The position numbers and the translations under genes were made by a program. The notes under the pieces are model-generated. The model was not told where the DNA came from and did not search any database. It saw nothing but the letters and a program-made list of their open reading frames with translations. A DNA stretch of 64,000 bases from assembly GCA_026214975.1 (NCBI GenBank), contig JAOBSW010000628.1:53047-117046 (forward strand), written 5' to 3'. The stretch comes from Gentiana macrophylla. Lineage: Eukaryota > Streptophyta > Magnoliopsida > Gentianales > Gentianaceae. This document shows positions 34,739 to 44,772 of the stretch, in pieces. Numbering within the stretch: position 1 is the first letter of the stretch; each line of letters opens with the position of its first letter.

Positions 34739-36397
34739 TTGTGTATTTACACATATTTAAAAAATAATTAATATATCTGAAATAAATTGTAAAATGATAA
34801 AGTTGTCCTCCTTCTTTTTAATTTAAACATTATCTCTAGCTCCCGAATTTTATGATTTGGGTTTACCCAACAAATTCCTTTCCAAAAAATTTGCATATGA
34901 AAAGTCTAACATGAGACTAGAAAAGGGGTGTCGGTATGGCCAGGTCAATTAATAGTAGAGAAATTATAAGTTCACGTTACTGTAGAAGGTCATATTTCAT
35001 GACAGGTCAATTCAGACCTGACATTTCTTTTCAAGTTTCGCGTCGAAATTATAATGTTTGCGTGTAAATTTTAACGCACTCGTGGGAATTAAATAGGTAA
35101 CCCGTTGAAATGTAAAGACAGACCAAAAGGACGGATGACGTTAAACTTCAGACGGAAGCGTTGGAATTTAAAAGTCATCCGTCCATATTGTGACGCATGC
35201 GTCACAATTTGGACGGAAATAGTGGGATTTGGAATTGAAATTCAAATTGCACGGGTTGCATTGAATTGTAACGCAAACAACATTTCGCCTCGTTGAAATG
35301 GGGAACTCCGCGTTCCAATTACAACGCGCCCGTCGGATTTGAAAACCCTAATATCTTCACCTTCTTCCTCATCCGCCATTTCATATTCTAGTCGAACGAA
35401 AGCACAGAAAAACAGAGCCAAAGAAGAAAAAAAAGCACAGAGCAATGGAACGGGTTCGGGAGTGGTTGAAGAGATTGAAGCTCTATATCATTATAATGGC
35501 TAATCTTCATGAAGAAAAAACACATCTTGTAAGTCATTTATGGTTATTAGTCTTAATTTCGATTATTTTTTCTCCAAACCTAAAAAAATCGAAAATTTGT
35601 ATAATTTCGAATTCATGTATGGTAGCGTAGATTTATTTTAGATTGGAATTAATGTATGATAGTGTAGACAATAGTGTTATTTTTTTCATTCGAATTCATG
35701 TATGAGAGTGTTATATGTATGATAGTATTATAATTTTTTATTCGAATAATGTATGATAGTGTATGATATTGTAATGTGTAGCATTGTATGTGAGAATGTT
35801 ATATGTTGTTTAGTTTTTAAAATGAGTAGTATAAATGCATTAATTTTGACATGTGTAGTAATGTATGTTATAGGTAATTTTGAACGTGATTACTAAAAAT
35901 TTGTAGTATGAAATGCTTTAGTTAATTTTGAAATGTGTAATATGGTATGGATTTTGAAATAACACACGAAGGGGAAATTAATCGTCAAGGGCAATCACAA
36001 TGAAAATGTCCATTATTTTATGAGAAAATCTATGATTTAAAAACGTGAAACAAACGACAAATAAATGTTGTTTGAAATTACAAAAAGAAAAATCTCGACT
36101 TATTCTATGGTACGCCTCGACCTGATGAGGTTTTTAGAAATGCATGCATCCCTAGGGTGTTTTCGATTCCTTCTGATCTGCTGTGTCGGCCTAATCCCCA
36201 TGCATTGTATTGGGGCTCCTTATATAGCGTAGCTCGTAGAAATTTTCATTTAGGTCTGCTCAATAGAACATCTTTTCCCGTTCTCAACAGCTTGGTAAAG
36301 CCTCCGCAGAAAGTGATACATCCGTTAGATCGAAAATATAAGCTCAGTTCTGCTGGCTCTGTCCAACATCTGTTCTCCCTCGTCATCATCATATATT
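34739..36397. other. Intergenic, no gene seen
   Basis: AT-rich DNA. 35040-35460 is less AT-rich and holds short frames on both strands, none resembling a known protein. 35630-35960 contains loose repeats of ATGTATGATAGTGT. Confidence 0.5.
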
Positions 36398-36503
36398 CTA
36401 TGACGTTGGTAAAAACAATAATCTCTTCTATCACCCCCCCCCCCCTCCCTCCGTCTACTGTTACATCACAACACAACACAACGACATAAAAAAAACCTAA
36501 CCA

Positions 36504-36568
<65 letters not shown>

Positions 36569-36697
36569 TCTATGACGTTGGTAAAAATAATCTTCTCTTC
36601 TATCACCCCCTCAAATCTCATTGTTACATCACAACACAACACAACGACATAAAAAAACCTAACCATGCGTCTATATATATATATATATATATATATA
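36398..36697. repeat. Tandem duplication of about 170 bp containing TA microsatellites
   Basis: TATGACGTTGGTAAAAA...ACATCACAACACAACACAAC...AAAAAACCTAACCATG occurs at about 36398-36510 and again at 36570-36671. Each copy is followed by a TA run (36511-36564 and 36672-36697). The homopolymer of C at 36435-36446 in the first copy is shorter in the second. Confidence 0.88.
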
Positions 36698-38954
36698 ACG
36701 TGTGGCGGTGTGTCGTGTCCTTAAATTTTAAAATTATCCGTATCGCCGTGTCCATGTCGTGTCGTGCGACGTGTCCGTGTCCGTGTCTGTGCGAGATAGA
36801 GTACTGCTCTACATTGAGTTTGAAAAACTTAAGTAATTAATATTATCATTATTATATTATTATTCCTTGTTGGAATTGGTACTGGGTTAACCCAGGGTTG
36901 AACCCAGGTTTACTGCCGGCTAAATAAAAAGAAGAAAAAAAAGAAGGATAAGGGGTATCCTGCAAGTTTCCTTTTTTATTTATTTATATATTAGTAAATT
37001 ATTATATCTTTCTATTATGTATCGAGTCCAGGAACCAAAAAAAAAATCAAGTAGGGTAGTATGGTTGAGTATTATATATGATGTACGGTAAATAACATTA
37101 TTTAACTTATATATTAAAAATGCATGTACAACAAAGTACTAGATATTTGCAATGGTTATGGTAAAGACGTGGTATATTACAGTAAAAGTATATTATATCA
37201 ATTTTATGTTTTTACGTGTATTACACTATAGGATGTGGCTTGTATGTTCTTGTGGAACATTATATGTTAACGTACAATGTCTAACTTCGACTTCTGGTAG
37301 CCTTGGCTCAGCACCACAACTGAGACCCTCTACAGGGAGAAGGTGAGAGCACCGGAAGGCGTTGTTTAGGCCTTGTGGGCCTTTGACTTAGTAGTCATTG
37401 ATCCTTTTACAATGTGATAGTTAGCATAATTAGATGTCTAGGACTAGAAGTCTCTAGAAGCCTTTTATGTGAATGAACTAGGTGGTTAGAACTTAACTCG
37501 TAAATACATATGTGGTTGTCTAAAAGCTAAAGCGTCAATATCATCGGTGAGGCACATTTCTGAAATCGAAGCATGGGACACTTACCGCTCTTACGGGACT
37601 ACGTGTAACTCCCACATAGAACATGAGTCCATGCCCCAGAGCGGTGCAAACCATGTTGTGGTACATTTTCACCATGCGTAGTGTCCTTTGATATTGATGT
37701 AACAAACCTTACTTGTGCAAGGATGTACTACGGCGCTAGTAGAGGGTGAGTGAGCTCTACCGTTACAACCTATGTGGTAGTGATTGTAGAAGATTTTCAT
37801 GTTATATATCTGTATGTATTTCCTTTAATTGTAACCGTTTCTTCTAACCTTTACTAAGTACTTATGTACTTACCCCCTCTTCTCTCTTGCCCCACCCCAA
37901 GAATGTAGTGTTTTTGTAGGTCGTGTTCGAGGCCACTGAGGAGTGACCCGGAGATGATGCCGATGACGTCTACTGTTACTTACTTTCAGTATTTCAATTT
38001 GGGTATAGATCATCTCATCCTTGTATTGATAGAAACTGATGAATTGAGTATATGGTTATCAAGTTGTAATGGACACATTGTATTTAATGGTTAAAGATAG
38101 TCTTGACGATGTAATAGTTGCAGCATATGTTACTTTCGATCGACTTATTAGTTGTTTTACGTACCCGAGTCAGTTGTTTTACCTTCCGCTTGTTCTCTGA
38201 TGTCTGTTTACGTAAGACTTACGTGTATAATTAGATTGAATTTTAATTATATGCGTGTCGGGTATTCTTTTCCAGACATGGACTCGGTATCCGGGACTGG
38301 GGCGTCACAGTGACCTACACCACGTCAGTTATGAGGGACCGAGGCGACCTACACCACGTCGTCCATTTGATATATAAAGGCGACATACACCATATTGAAG
38401 ATGAACTACTATGAAGTACATTCCTTTCTTTCAAAGTCGTCCTTGAGTTTCTAAAGGCCCATGCCAATTTATCAAGATAGAGCATTCTGAAAGAAAACAA
38501 ACGAGTTTTAAGAAATGTAATACATATTTAGAATAATAGATTCGTTGAACTAAAAAAACCGGGCCTCTAAATTTTGAGGGGCCTAGGCCACGACCTTATT
38601 GGCCTATGCCTAGAGACAGAGCCGGCCCACCAATTAGGCTGGCCCGCAATTAATGTTTCACAAAAAATAAAATCGTATAGGTCTAATCTTAACCAACCTA
38701 ATATAATATGTTAATTTTTTACTGATTAATACTCAAATATAACTGCAAATTTATAATAACTTAGATCTAAACATATACAACACATATATACATAATACCA
38801 AAAAAAAAAAAAAAAAATTTGACAAAGAAAATAAAGTTAGGAAAATGATAAAGGCACATAAATTATGTGGACTGATCCCCAGAAAATTGAAATCTGTGGT
38901 CCAGAATTTTTGTGTTATTTTTGTTTTTCTTTTAAAAGTTAAAATATGTGGTTA
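36698..38954. other. Gene-poor region, TE-derived remnants
   Basis: Probable TE remnants without clear ends. A CGTGTCCGTGTCCGTGTC run lies at 36705-36795. 37550-38310 has the base composition of LTR-retrotransposon sequence and ends in GGGGCGTCACAG. Partial repeats of GACCTACACCACGTC lie at 38312-38400. A GGGCC-rich patch at 38560-38640 looks like a hAT-type remnant. None can be assigned with confidence. Confidence 0.45.
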
Positions 38955-39110
38955 TAAAGTGTTGTGTGAATGATTTATGTGAATGGGGGTGATGCCTAAA
39001 TCACTGTCCTTATTTCTTTTTTTCTTTCTTTTCTCTTAACTTTATGGAGAGTGATTTAGGCACCACCCTCATCCACATAAATCATCCACACAACACTTTA
39101 AACTTCGAAC
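38955..39110. repeat. Inverted repeat, probable MITE core
   Basis: Arms of about 50 bp pair across a 35-bp pyrimidine-rich loop. The left arm (TGTTGTGTGAATGATTTATG ... GATGCCTAAATCACTGTCC) is the inverse of the right arm (GGAGAGTGATTTAGGC ... CATCCACACAACAC). Outer ends and target duplication could not be defined. Confidence 0.8.
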
Positions 39111-39238
39111 TAAAGCGCCTCTTTCCAAAATCCAAAAAACCCCATGGCCCAAGATTGAAACAGACCGGGTCAATCCATATGCTGATGTTGTCATTTGTAT
39201 TATGTTGTGAGCTTGAAGGAGTGTTTATATATATATAT

Positions 39239-39625
39239 ACTAGTACATTGAAATATCACGTGGTCGTAGCGTATTAGAATATGATATATATATGTGATAT
39301 ATAGGAAGCGAAAAAATATATATATATTTGCCACGTGTCGGAAGTAAAAAAACAAAGACGAAAATAAATAATCAATACGTAGTATCCAAAAAACCGATGC
39401 CCCTAAAAAAACCGGTATAGATACACAATATAAAATATATATACGCAAAAAAGGAAAAGAACACGCACACAAACAAACTCTAGTACATTGAAATATCACG
39501 TGGTCGTAACGTATTAGAATATGATATATATATATGTGATATATAGGAAGGGGAAAGAAAAAAAAACCTAAAATGGCAAAAAAAAATAAAAAAATATATA
39601 TATATATATTGCCACGTGTCGGCAC
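39239..39625. repeat. Direct repeat pair, about 240-bp period
   Basis: CTAGTACATTGAAATATCAC...GTGATATATAGGAAG...GCCACGTGTCGG occurs at 39239-39341 and again at 39479-39622. The second copy has longer A and TA runs. The closing GCCACGTGTCGG also occurs near the start of the Helitron at 40594. Confidence 0.85.
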
Positions 39626-39802
39626 AAGGGCACTTGCCCCTTGTCTTTGTATAAGTATGTATAAGTAATGAGCCGTTTGTTAAAACTTAAGACTGAAATC
39701 TGAAGTCTGAAATCTGAATAAATTAAGTAACTGAATATTTTAAGTCTTTGAAATTGATTAGATCGCTTAGTAACACTTATTATATCCGAAATTAGAATTT
39801 GT

Positions 39803-40290
39803 TTAGTGAGTGAGTGTGTATGTGGGTGTGGGTGTGTGGTTGGTGGATGTGGGGTGGGTGGGGGTGTTGGTGTGGGGTAATAGGGGTGTAGGGTGGGGTG
39901 TGGATGGGTGTGGGGTGTGTGTGGGGGTGGGTTGTGGGGCGTGGGTGTGGGTGTGGGTGTAGGGTGTGGGGGTGGGTGGTCGGTGTGGGTGTGGGTGTAG
40001 GGTGGGTGGGAGTGGGGATGATGGAGTGGGGGTGTGAGGGTGTAGGTGAGTGTGGTTTGGTCGGGTGTAGGTGGGTGTGAGGGTGTAGGTGAGTGTGGTT
40101 TGGTCGGGTGTAGGTGGGTATGAGGGTGTGGGGTGTGGGGGTGGGTATAGGTGGGTGAGGGTGTGGGCGGGTGTGTGGTGTGTAGGGGTATGGGTTGGTG
40201 TGGGTGTGTGGGTGTGGGGGTGGGTGGGGGTATGGGTGAGGGTGGGGTTGAGGGTGGGGTGTAGGTGTGAGGTAGGTATGCGTGTGGGTG
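39803..40290. repeat. GT-rich minisatellite (GGGTGTGGGTGT type)
   Basis: About 490 bp of GGGTGT/GGTGTG units, almost without C on the plus strand, with a longer internal duplication around GGTTTGGTCGGGTGTAGGTG (40054 and 40097). Frames on either strand are low-complexity (Thr/His/Pro or Gly/Val/Trp) and are not genes. Confidence 0.93.
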
Positions 40291-40500
40291 TACCCCTACC
40301 TAACGTAGATTTATTGAAAAAATTCAGCATTAAGTAGTTCCTCAACCACTTAAAATTTTCCATAATTTTTCACAGGAAATTCAAAAGATCTTAATTAATT
40401 AAGAGGTGTTAAAAAGTATTATCAAACAACACTTATTTTAATAATCACTTTTTCTTTTAAGAATAAGTGTTAAGTGGGGTAAACAAACAGGACCTAAGTA

Positions 40501-40502
<2 letters not shown>

Positions 40503-40539
<37 letters not shown>
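40503..40539. repeat. (TA)n microsatellite, left flank of the Helitron
   Basis: A TA run that stops at A-40539, exactly where the Helitron's TC begins. The same TA run resumes after its 3' end at 44448. Confidence 0.95.
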
Positions 40540-40540
<1 letters not shown>

Positions 40541-40542
<2 letters not shown>

Positions 40543-42166
40543 TTATATTTAATAAAGGAACAAGGGGCGCTTTTTGTGCTGCTTCTGGTGCTGCCACGTG
40601 TCGGGCCCTGATTGGCCCGACGTTTTCTGCTTTTTTTTTTTTTTTTTTCTCTATCTTAAGACTTATAGCGACGCTTTTGTCTCTCTTTTAAGACTTCTAG
40701 CGGCGCTTTTCCCTCTCTTTCCGGGTACACTTTCCCATTACGATTTTTTTTTTATTTTTTCCTCTAACTTTTCCCTTTTCACCTATACATACATATATAT
40801 GTATCTATATTTTTTCCCTAGACTTATAGCGACGCTTTTCCCTCTCTTTTAAGACTTCTAGCGACGTTTTTCCTCTCTTTCCTGGTACACTTTTCCACAT
40901 TTAGGATTTTTTTTTTTTTTTTTCTCTAACTTTTCCCTTTTCACCTATACATGCATATATATATGTATCTATATATATATATATATATATATATTGTCTT
41001 TTCTTTTTATTCACCTCCTCCAATCTTTTTCTTACGACGCTTTCGAGTTTTTTTTTCCGATTTCTTATCTTATTGTATTACATTATATCGTTTCGTATTT
41101 CGATTTTATTTCATTGTAGACTTTTATTATTATAAATATCGACTTCGTGACGTGTTATTTTTTTTTTCTGTTCCTTGCATTATACAATGATATATTTATG
41201 CTTCTTTCCCCTTCAGATTCTAATTATTATTATTCTGGTTTTCTAGGAGTGTGAGTCGTTACGTATACACATTATTATAGTTAATATATATTTTAAACGA
41301 TTAATGATATTTTATGTTATCTTAGTTTAGTTTGTTAGATTGTTATTAAAAACGATTTGTCTATTTAGATGTTTAAGATACGATAGTGGTTATTGTTATT
41401 AGTTCGGCCAATAGTAACAAATTCACATCAATTTTATTATGATATCGGTTTTTTTAGGAGTGTCGGACTTTAGTATACACGTTAAAATGAGTTTATTGTT
41501 ATTAGTAGATGTTTCCTATCACTTTTCCGTTGATGTCTACGGCTATACGCGAAATTTTTCTATATAGTGTATTCATTCCTCTTTTCCTTCCGGATTCTCC
41601 GATTCATTAGTGCCGTCTACCGATGGACGACATATTTCTATGGATTTATTTTCGTTGTATTAATTCGGACAATACTCACAAATTTACATAAATTTTAGTA
41701 TTATTTCGGTTTTTTAGTAGTATGGCTCGTTGCGTACTTACGTATACACGTTATTATAGTTTAATATATTTTTAAACAATTTAATGATATTTTATGTTAT
41801 CTTACTTTAGTTCGTTACATTGTTATTAAAAGCGGTTTGTCTATTTAGATGTTTAAGATACAATAATGGTTGTTGTTATTAGTTGGGACAATAGTAAGAA
41901 ATTTACATCAATTTTATTACGACGTGTGGTAGATTTTAGTTAATTTTTTTTTTTCCGTCTAGCCATTTAATTATTTTGTTATACAATGACGTTTCGTGTT
42001 ATACTGTTTTTTAAATTCGGTGTTCCACATTCGTCGTGTCCGTTTAATATTGTTTCCGGTGTAGTACAACGTAATATACTTCATGCTACGTTATAATACA
42101 ACGTATTAAGTATATTATACGGAATATATTTATCACATTCGGTATAACACAACACATGCCATGTCA
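40541..42166. repeat. Helitron interior: direct repeats, no gene
   Basis: AGACTTATAGCGACGCTTTT recurs at about 40659 and 40820, and CTAACTTTTCCCTTTTCACC at about 40764 and 40925, giving a 161-bp tandem repeat. A second pair, starting CGTATACAC and including GTCTATTTAGATGTTTAAGA, is at about 41262 and 41743. No coding sequence is visible. Confidence 0.8.
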
Positions 42167-43234
42167 TGTCACTACTACAAAATTGGACATAGGTCACACT
42201 TAAGATATGAAAACAATCACAGTTTCAATAAAACTGAGACAACGAAAATATATATATCACACTTACAGCTTTCTATCACGCTTATTGAAAAACTGAGATA
42301 AGTTATATTAATCAATCTCATTTTTAAAGTGTGACTTAATTGATATGATTTTTATGTCACAGTTATTGATAAACCGAGATAAATTATATCAATTAATCTC
42401 ATTATTAAACTGTGACTGAATTGATAAGATATTTATGTCACGGTTTCTAAAAAAGCGAGATAAATTATATATATCAATCTCACATCTAAAACAGTGACAG
42501 AATTGATATGATATTTTTATCACAGTTATTGAAAAAACGAGATAAATTATACCAAACTATCACACTTTTAATCTGTGACTAAATTGGTATGATATTTTTG
42601 TCACGGTTATTGAGAAAGCGAGATAAATTATATCAATTACTCTCATTTTTAAACTGTGACTGAATTCATGATATTTTTGTCACAATTATAGAAAAAGTGA
42701 GACAAATTATTTCCACTAATAAGAAAAGAGATATAGATCACACTTATCTAAAGATAAGGATCACACTTTTAAAAGAACCGAGACAAGTAAAATGTATATA
42801 TATCACACTTAAATTTTTTTATCACAGTTATTAGGTGTGAAAAAAAAGGATGATCACACTTTTTAGGTGTGATTGAAATAATAATAGATCTCGGCTTTTA
42901 AGTTTGATAACAACTACTAAAATAGATCACAGTTTTTAAATGTGTTGAAATTATAATCGATCTCGGTTTTTAAGTGTGATAACAACTATAATAGATCACG
43001 ATTTTTAAGTGTGATAACAACTAAAATAAATCACAGTTTTTAAATGTGTTGAATTATAATAGATCTCGGTTTTTAAGTGTGATAACAACTAAAATAGATC
43101 ATAGTTTTTATTATCACGGTTTTTAAGAAAACTGAGACAAGAACATCAATCAATCACGGTTTTTAATTGTGATTAAAAAATATGATATTTTATAATCATA
43201 TCTTAGATTAGTGTGGTTGAAAATGATAGTATAG

Positions 43235-43306
43235 TGGGGCATCGGCCGATGGTAATTAGTGTGGTTCCTTAATCCAGAGTATCCGGGTTCGAGTCCCAGT
43301 GGCAAC
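43235..43306 (+). other. tRNA-like module 1 inside the CACTA element
   Basis: A perfect pol III B-box GGTTCGAGTCC (43286-43296) follows CCGATGGTAATTAGTG, in the position of a degenerate A-box, at about tRNA spacing. I could not pair an acceptor stem, so it is not called a functional tRNA. tRNA-derived or SINE-derived origin is likely. Confidence 0.55.
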
Positions 43307-43731
43307 AAAAGATATGTGTGCGTATATTTCGTTTTCGGAAAAAAAGAATGATCACACTTTTTTAGGTGTGATTGAAATTATAATATATCTCGGTTTTAAG
43401 AGTGATAACAACTACTAAAATAGATCATGAGTTTTTAAATGTGTTGAAATTATAATAGATCTCGGTTTTTAAGTGTGATAAAAACTATAATAGATCACAG
43501 TTTTAAGTGTGATAACAACTAAAATAGATCACAGTTTTTAAATGTGTTGAAATTATAGTAGATCTCGGTTTTTAAGTGTGATAACAACTAAAATATATCA
43601 CGATTTTTATTATCACGGTTTTAGGAAAAATGAGAAAAAATCAATCAATCATGATTTTTTTTGTGATTAAAATAATATGGTATTTTATAATGAGATTTTA
43701 GTTTAGTGTGGTCGAAAATTAGAAGAAAGAA

Positions 43732-43806
43732 AACATCGGTCTAGTGGTAATAAGTGTGGCTTGTTAATCCGGAGTATCCGGGTTCGAGTCCCAACAAAGA
43801 CAAAAA
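43732..43806 (+). other. tRNA-like module 2 inside the CACTA element
   Basis: GGTCTAGTGGTAATAAGTGT (A-box-like), then GGCTTGTTAATCC in the anticodon-arm position and a perfect B-box GGTTCGAGTCC (43781-43791). It is a copy of module 1, exactly 495 bp downstream by B-box position. The anticodon-arm region resembles tRNA-Asn (GTT), but the acceptor stem does not pair. Confidence 0.6.
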
Positions 43807-44486
43807 ATATGTGTGCTTATATATTGTTTTTGAAAAAAAAAACACTTTTATTGGTGTGATTTAAATTATAATAGATCACGGTTTTTAAGTGTGATAACAA
43901 CTAAAATAGATCACGCTTTTAAATGTGTTTTAATTGTAATAGATCTCTGTTTTTAAGTGTGATAACAACTATAATAGATCACGGTTTTTAACTATGATAA
44001 CTACTATAATAGATCACAGTTTTTAAATGTGATGAAATTATAATAGATTACGGTTTTTAAGTGTGATACCAACTATAATAGATCACGGGTTTTAAGTGTG
44101 ATAATTATTATAATAGATCACGATTTATGAATCGTGATTGAGTTAAAAGACTTTATGTCACACCTCAATATGCCACACTTTGGAAGCCGTGACTAATGTA
44201 AATATATCACACTTAAAAACCGTGATCTTTATGCTTTTTTGTAGTAGTGTGTCCCCAGCTCCTATTTATGTGCTGAAAAACACCTTATGATAATGTATAG
44301 TTAATGTTTCAAAACTTTTATGATTCCTTATAGTCTTTTACTCATTTTAATACAATTGCAATATATACCACACAAAAAGACCCTAATTACATCCACCGAT
44401 CTGGAATGGGCATGCACCGTGCATTATGCACGGTGTACGGATACTAGTATATATATATATCATCAAAATGTAAACGAGCAGTAAAG

Positions 44487-44772
44487 ATGATCAAGAAGGC
44501 TGAAATGGGCAACTTTTGTCAATCCATATTCACACTCATCTCTTTGCTTACCTTTCTTACACATCCCACACAAATGGCTGCTGCACAAAGTCCGACAACC
44601 TCCATGAACGTCGGAACTGTATTAGACATGAGTACTTTTGTCGGGAAGATGGGGCTGAGCTGCATATCCATGGCGCTCTCTGACTTCTATGCTTCCCATG
44701 ATTCTTACAAAACCAGAATCGTACTCAACAACCGCGACTCCGGTGGTGATGTGGTTGCTGCCGCCGCCTCAG
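44487..44772 (+). CDS. GLR exon 1 (signal peptide and start of the amino-terminal domain)
   Basis: ATG at 44487 gives a hydrophobic leader (SIFTLISLLTFLTHP) and then NVGTVLDMSTFVGKMGLSC, the conserved GLR start. An ATG at 44508 (MGNFCQSIF) is an alternative start. The donor is CAG|GTAATT at 44773. The phase is 1, so G joins CT of exon 2 to make Ala before Leu-Asp, as in the family. Confidence 0.88.

Larger units (their letters stand above)
42170..44249. mobile_element. Non-autonomous CACTA element with dense subterminal repeats
   Basis: 2080 bp bounded by CACTACTACAAAA at the left and its inverse TTTTTTGTAGTAGTG at the right, with a 3-bp TGT duplication on each side (42167-42169 and 44250-44252). 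These are CACTA (En/Spm) features. The interior is filled with both-strand variants of a short unit such as AGATCACGGTTTTTAAGTGT and its complement, typical of CACTA subterminal repeats. There is no transposase. A 495-bp stretch inside is duplicated and carries tRNA-like modules. The element lies wholly within the Helitron. Confidence 0.88.
40540..44447 (+). mobile_element. Non-autonomous Helitron, both ends visible
   Basis: 3908 bp. It begins TCTTTATATTTAATAAAGG, a typical plant Helitron 5' end, and finishes with a hairpin (CACCGTGCA and TGCACGGTG, 44415-44435), eight bases, then CTAG (44444-44447) followed by T. It sits between A and T inside a TA microsatellite, the expected Helitron target, with TA repeats on both sides and no target duplication. 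No Rep/helicase ORF is present. The interior has a 161-bp tandem repeat (about 40659-40980), a 190-bp direct repeat pair (about 41262-41452 and 41743-41931) and a complete CACTA element. Its 3' end is about 40 bp from the GLR start codon. Confidence 0.85.

Noticed and set aside
36466..36840. Frames across 36466-36840 on both strands
   Set aside because: They run through TA microsatellites and a tandem duplication.
39238..39245. CTAG next to a TA run as another Helitron end
   Set aside because: No hairpin at the expected distance.
39803..40363. 186-residue minus-strand Thr/His/Pro frame
   Set aside because: Low-complexity translation of the GT-rich minisatellite.
43235..43806. Two functional tRNA genes
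   Set aside because: B-boxes are perfect but acceptor stems do not pair and both lie in a TE repeat; called tRNA-like only.
42170..44249. Possible CRISPR-like array of regular short repeats
   Set aside because: Units are diverged, unevenly spaced, on both strands, and bounded by CACTA ends with a TGT duplication in plant DNA.
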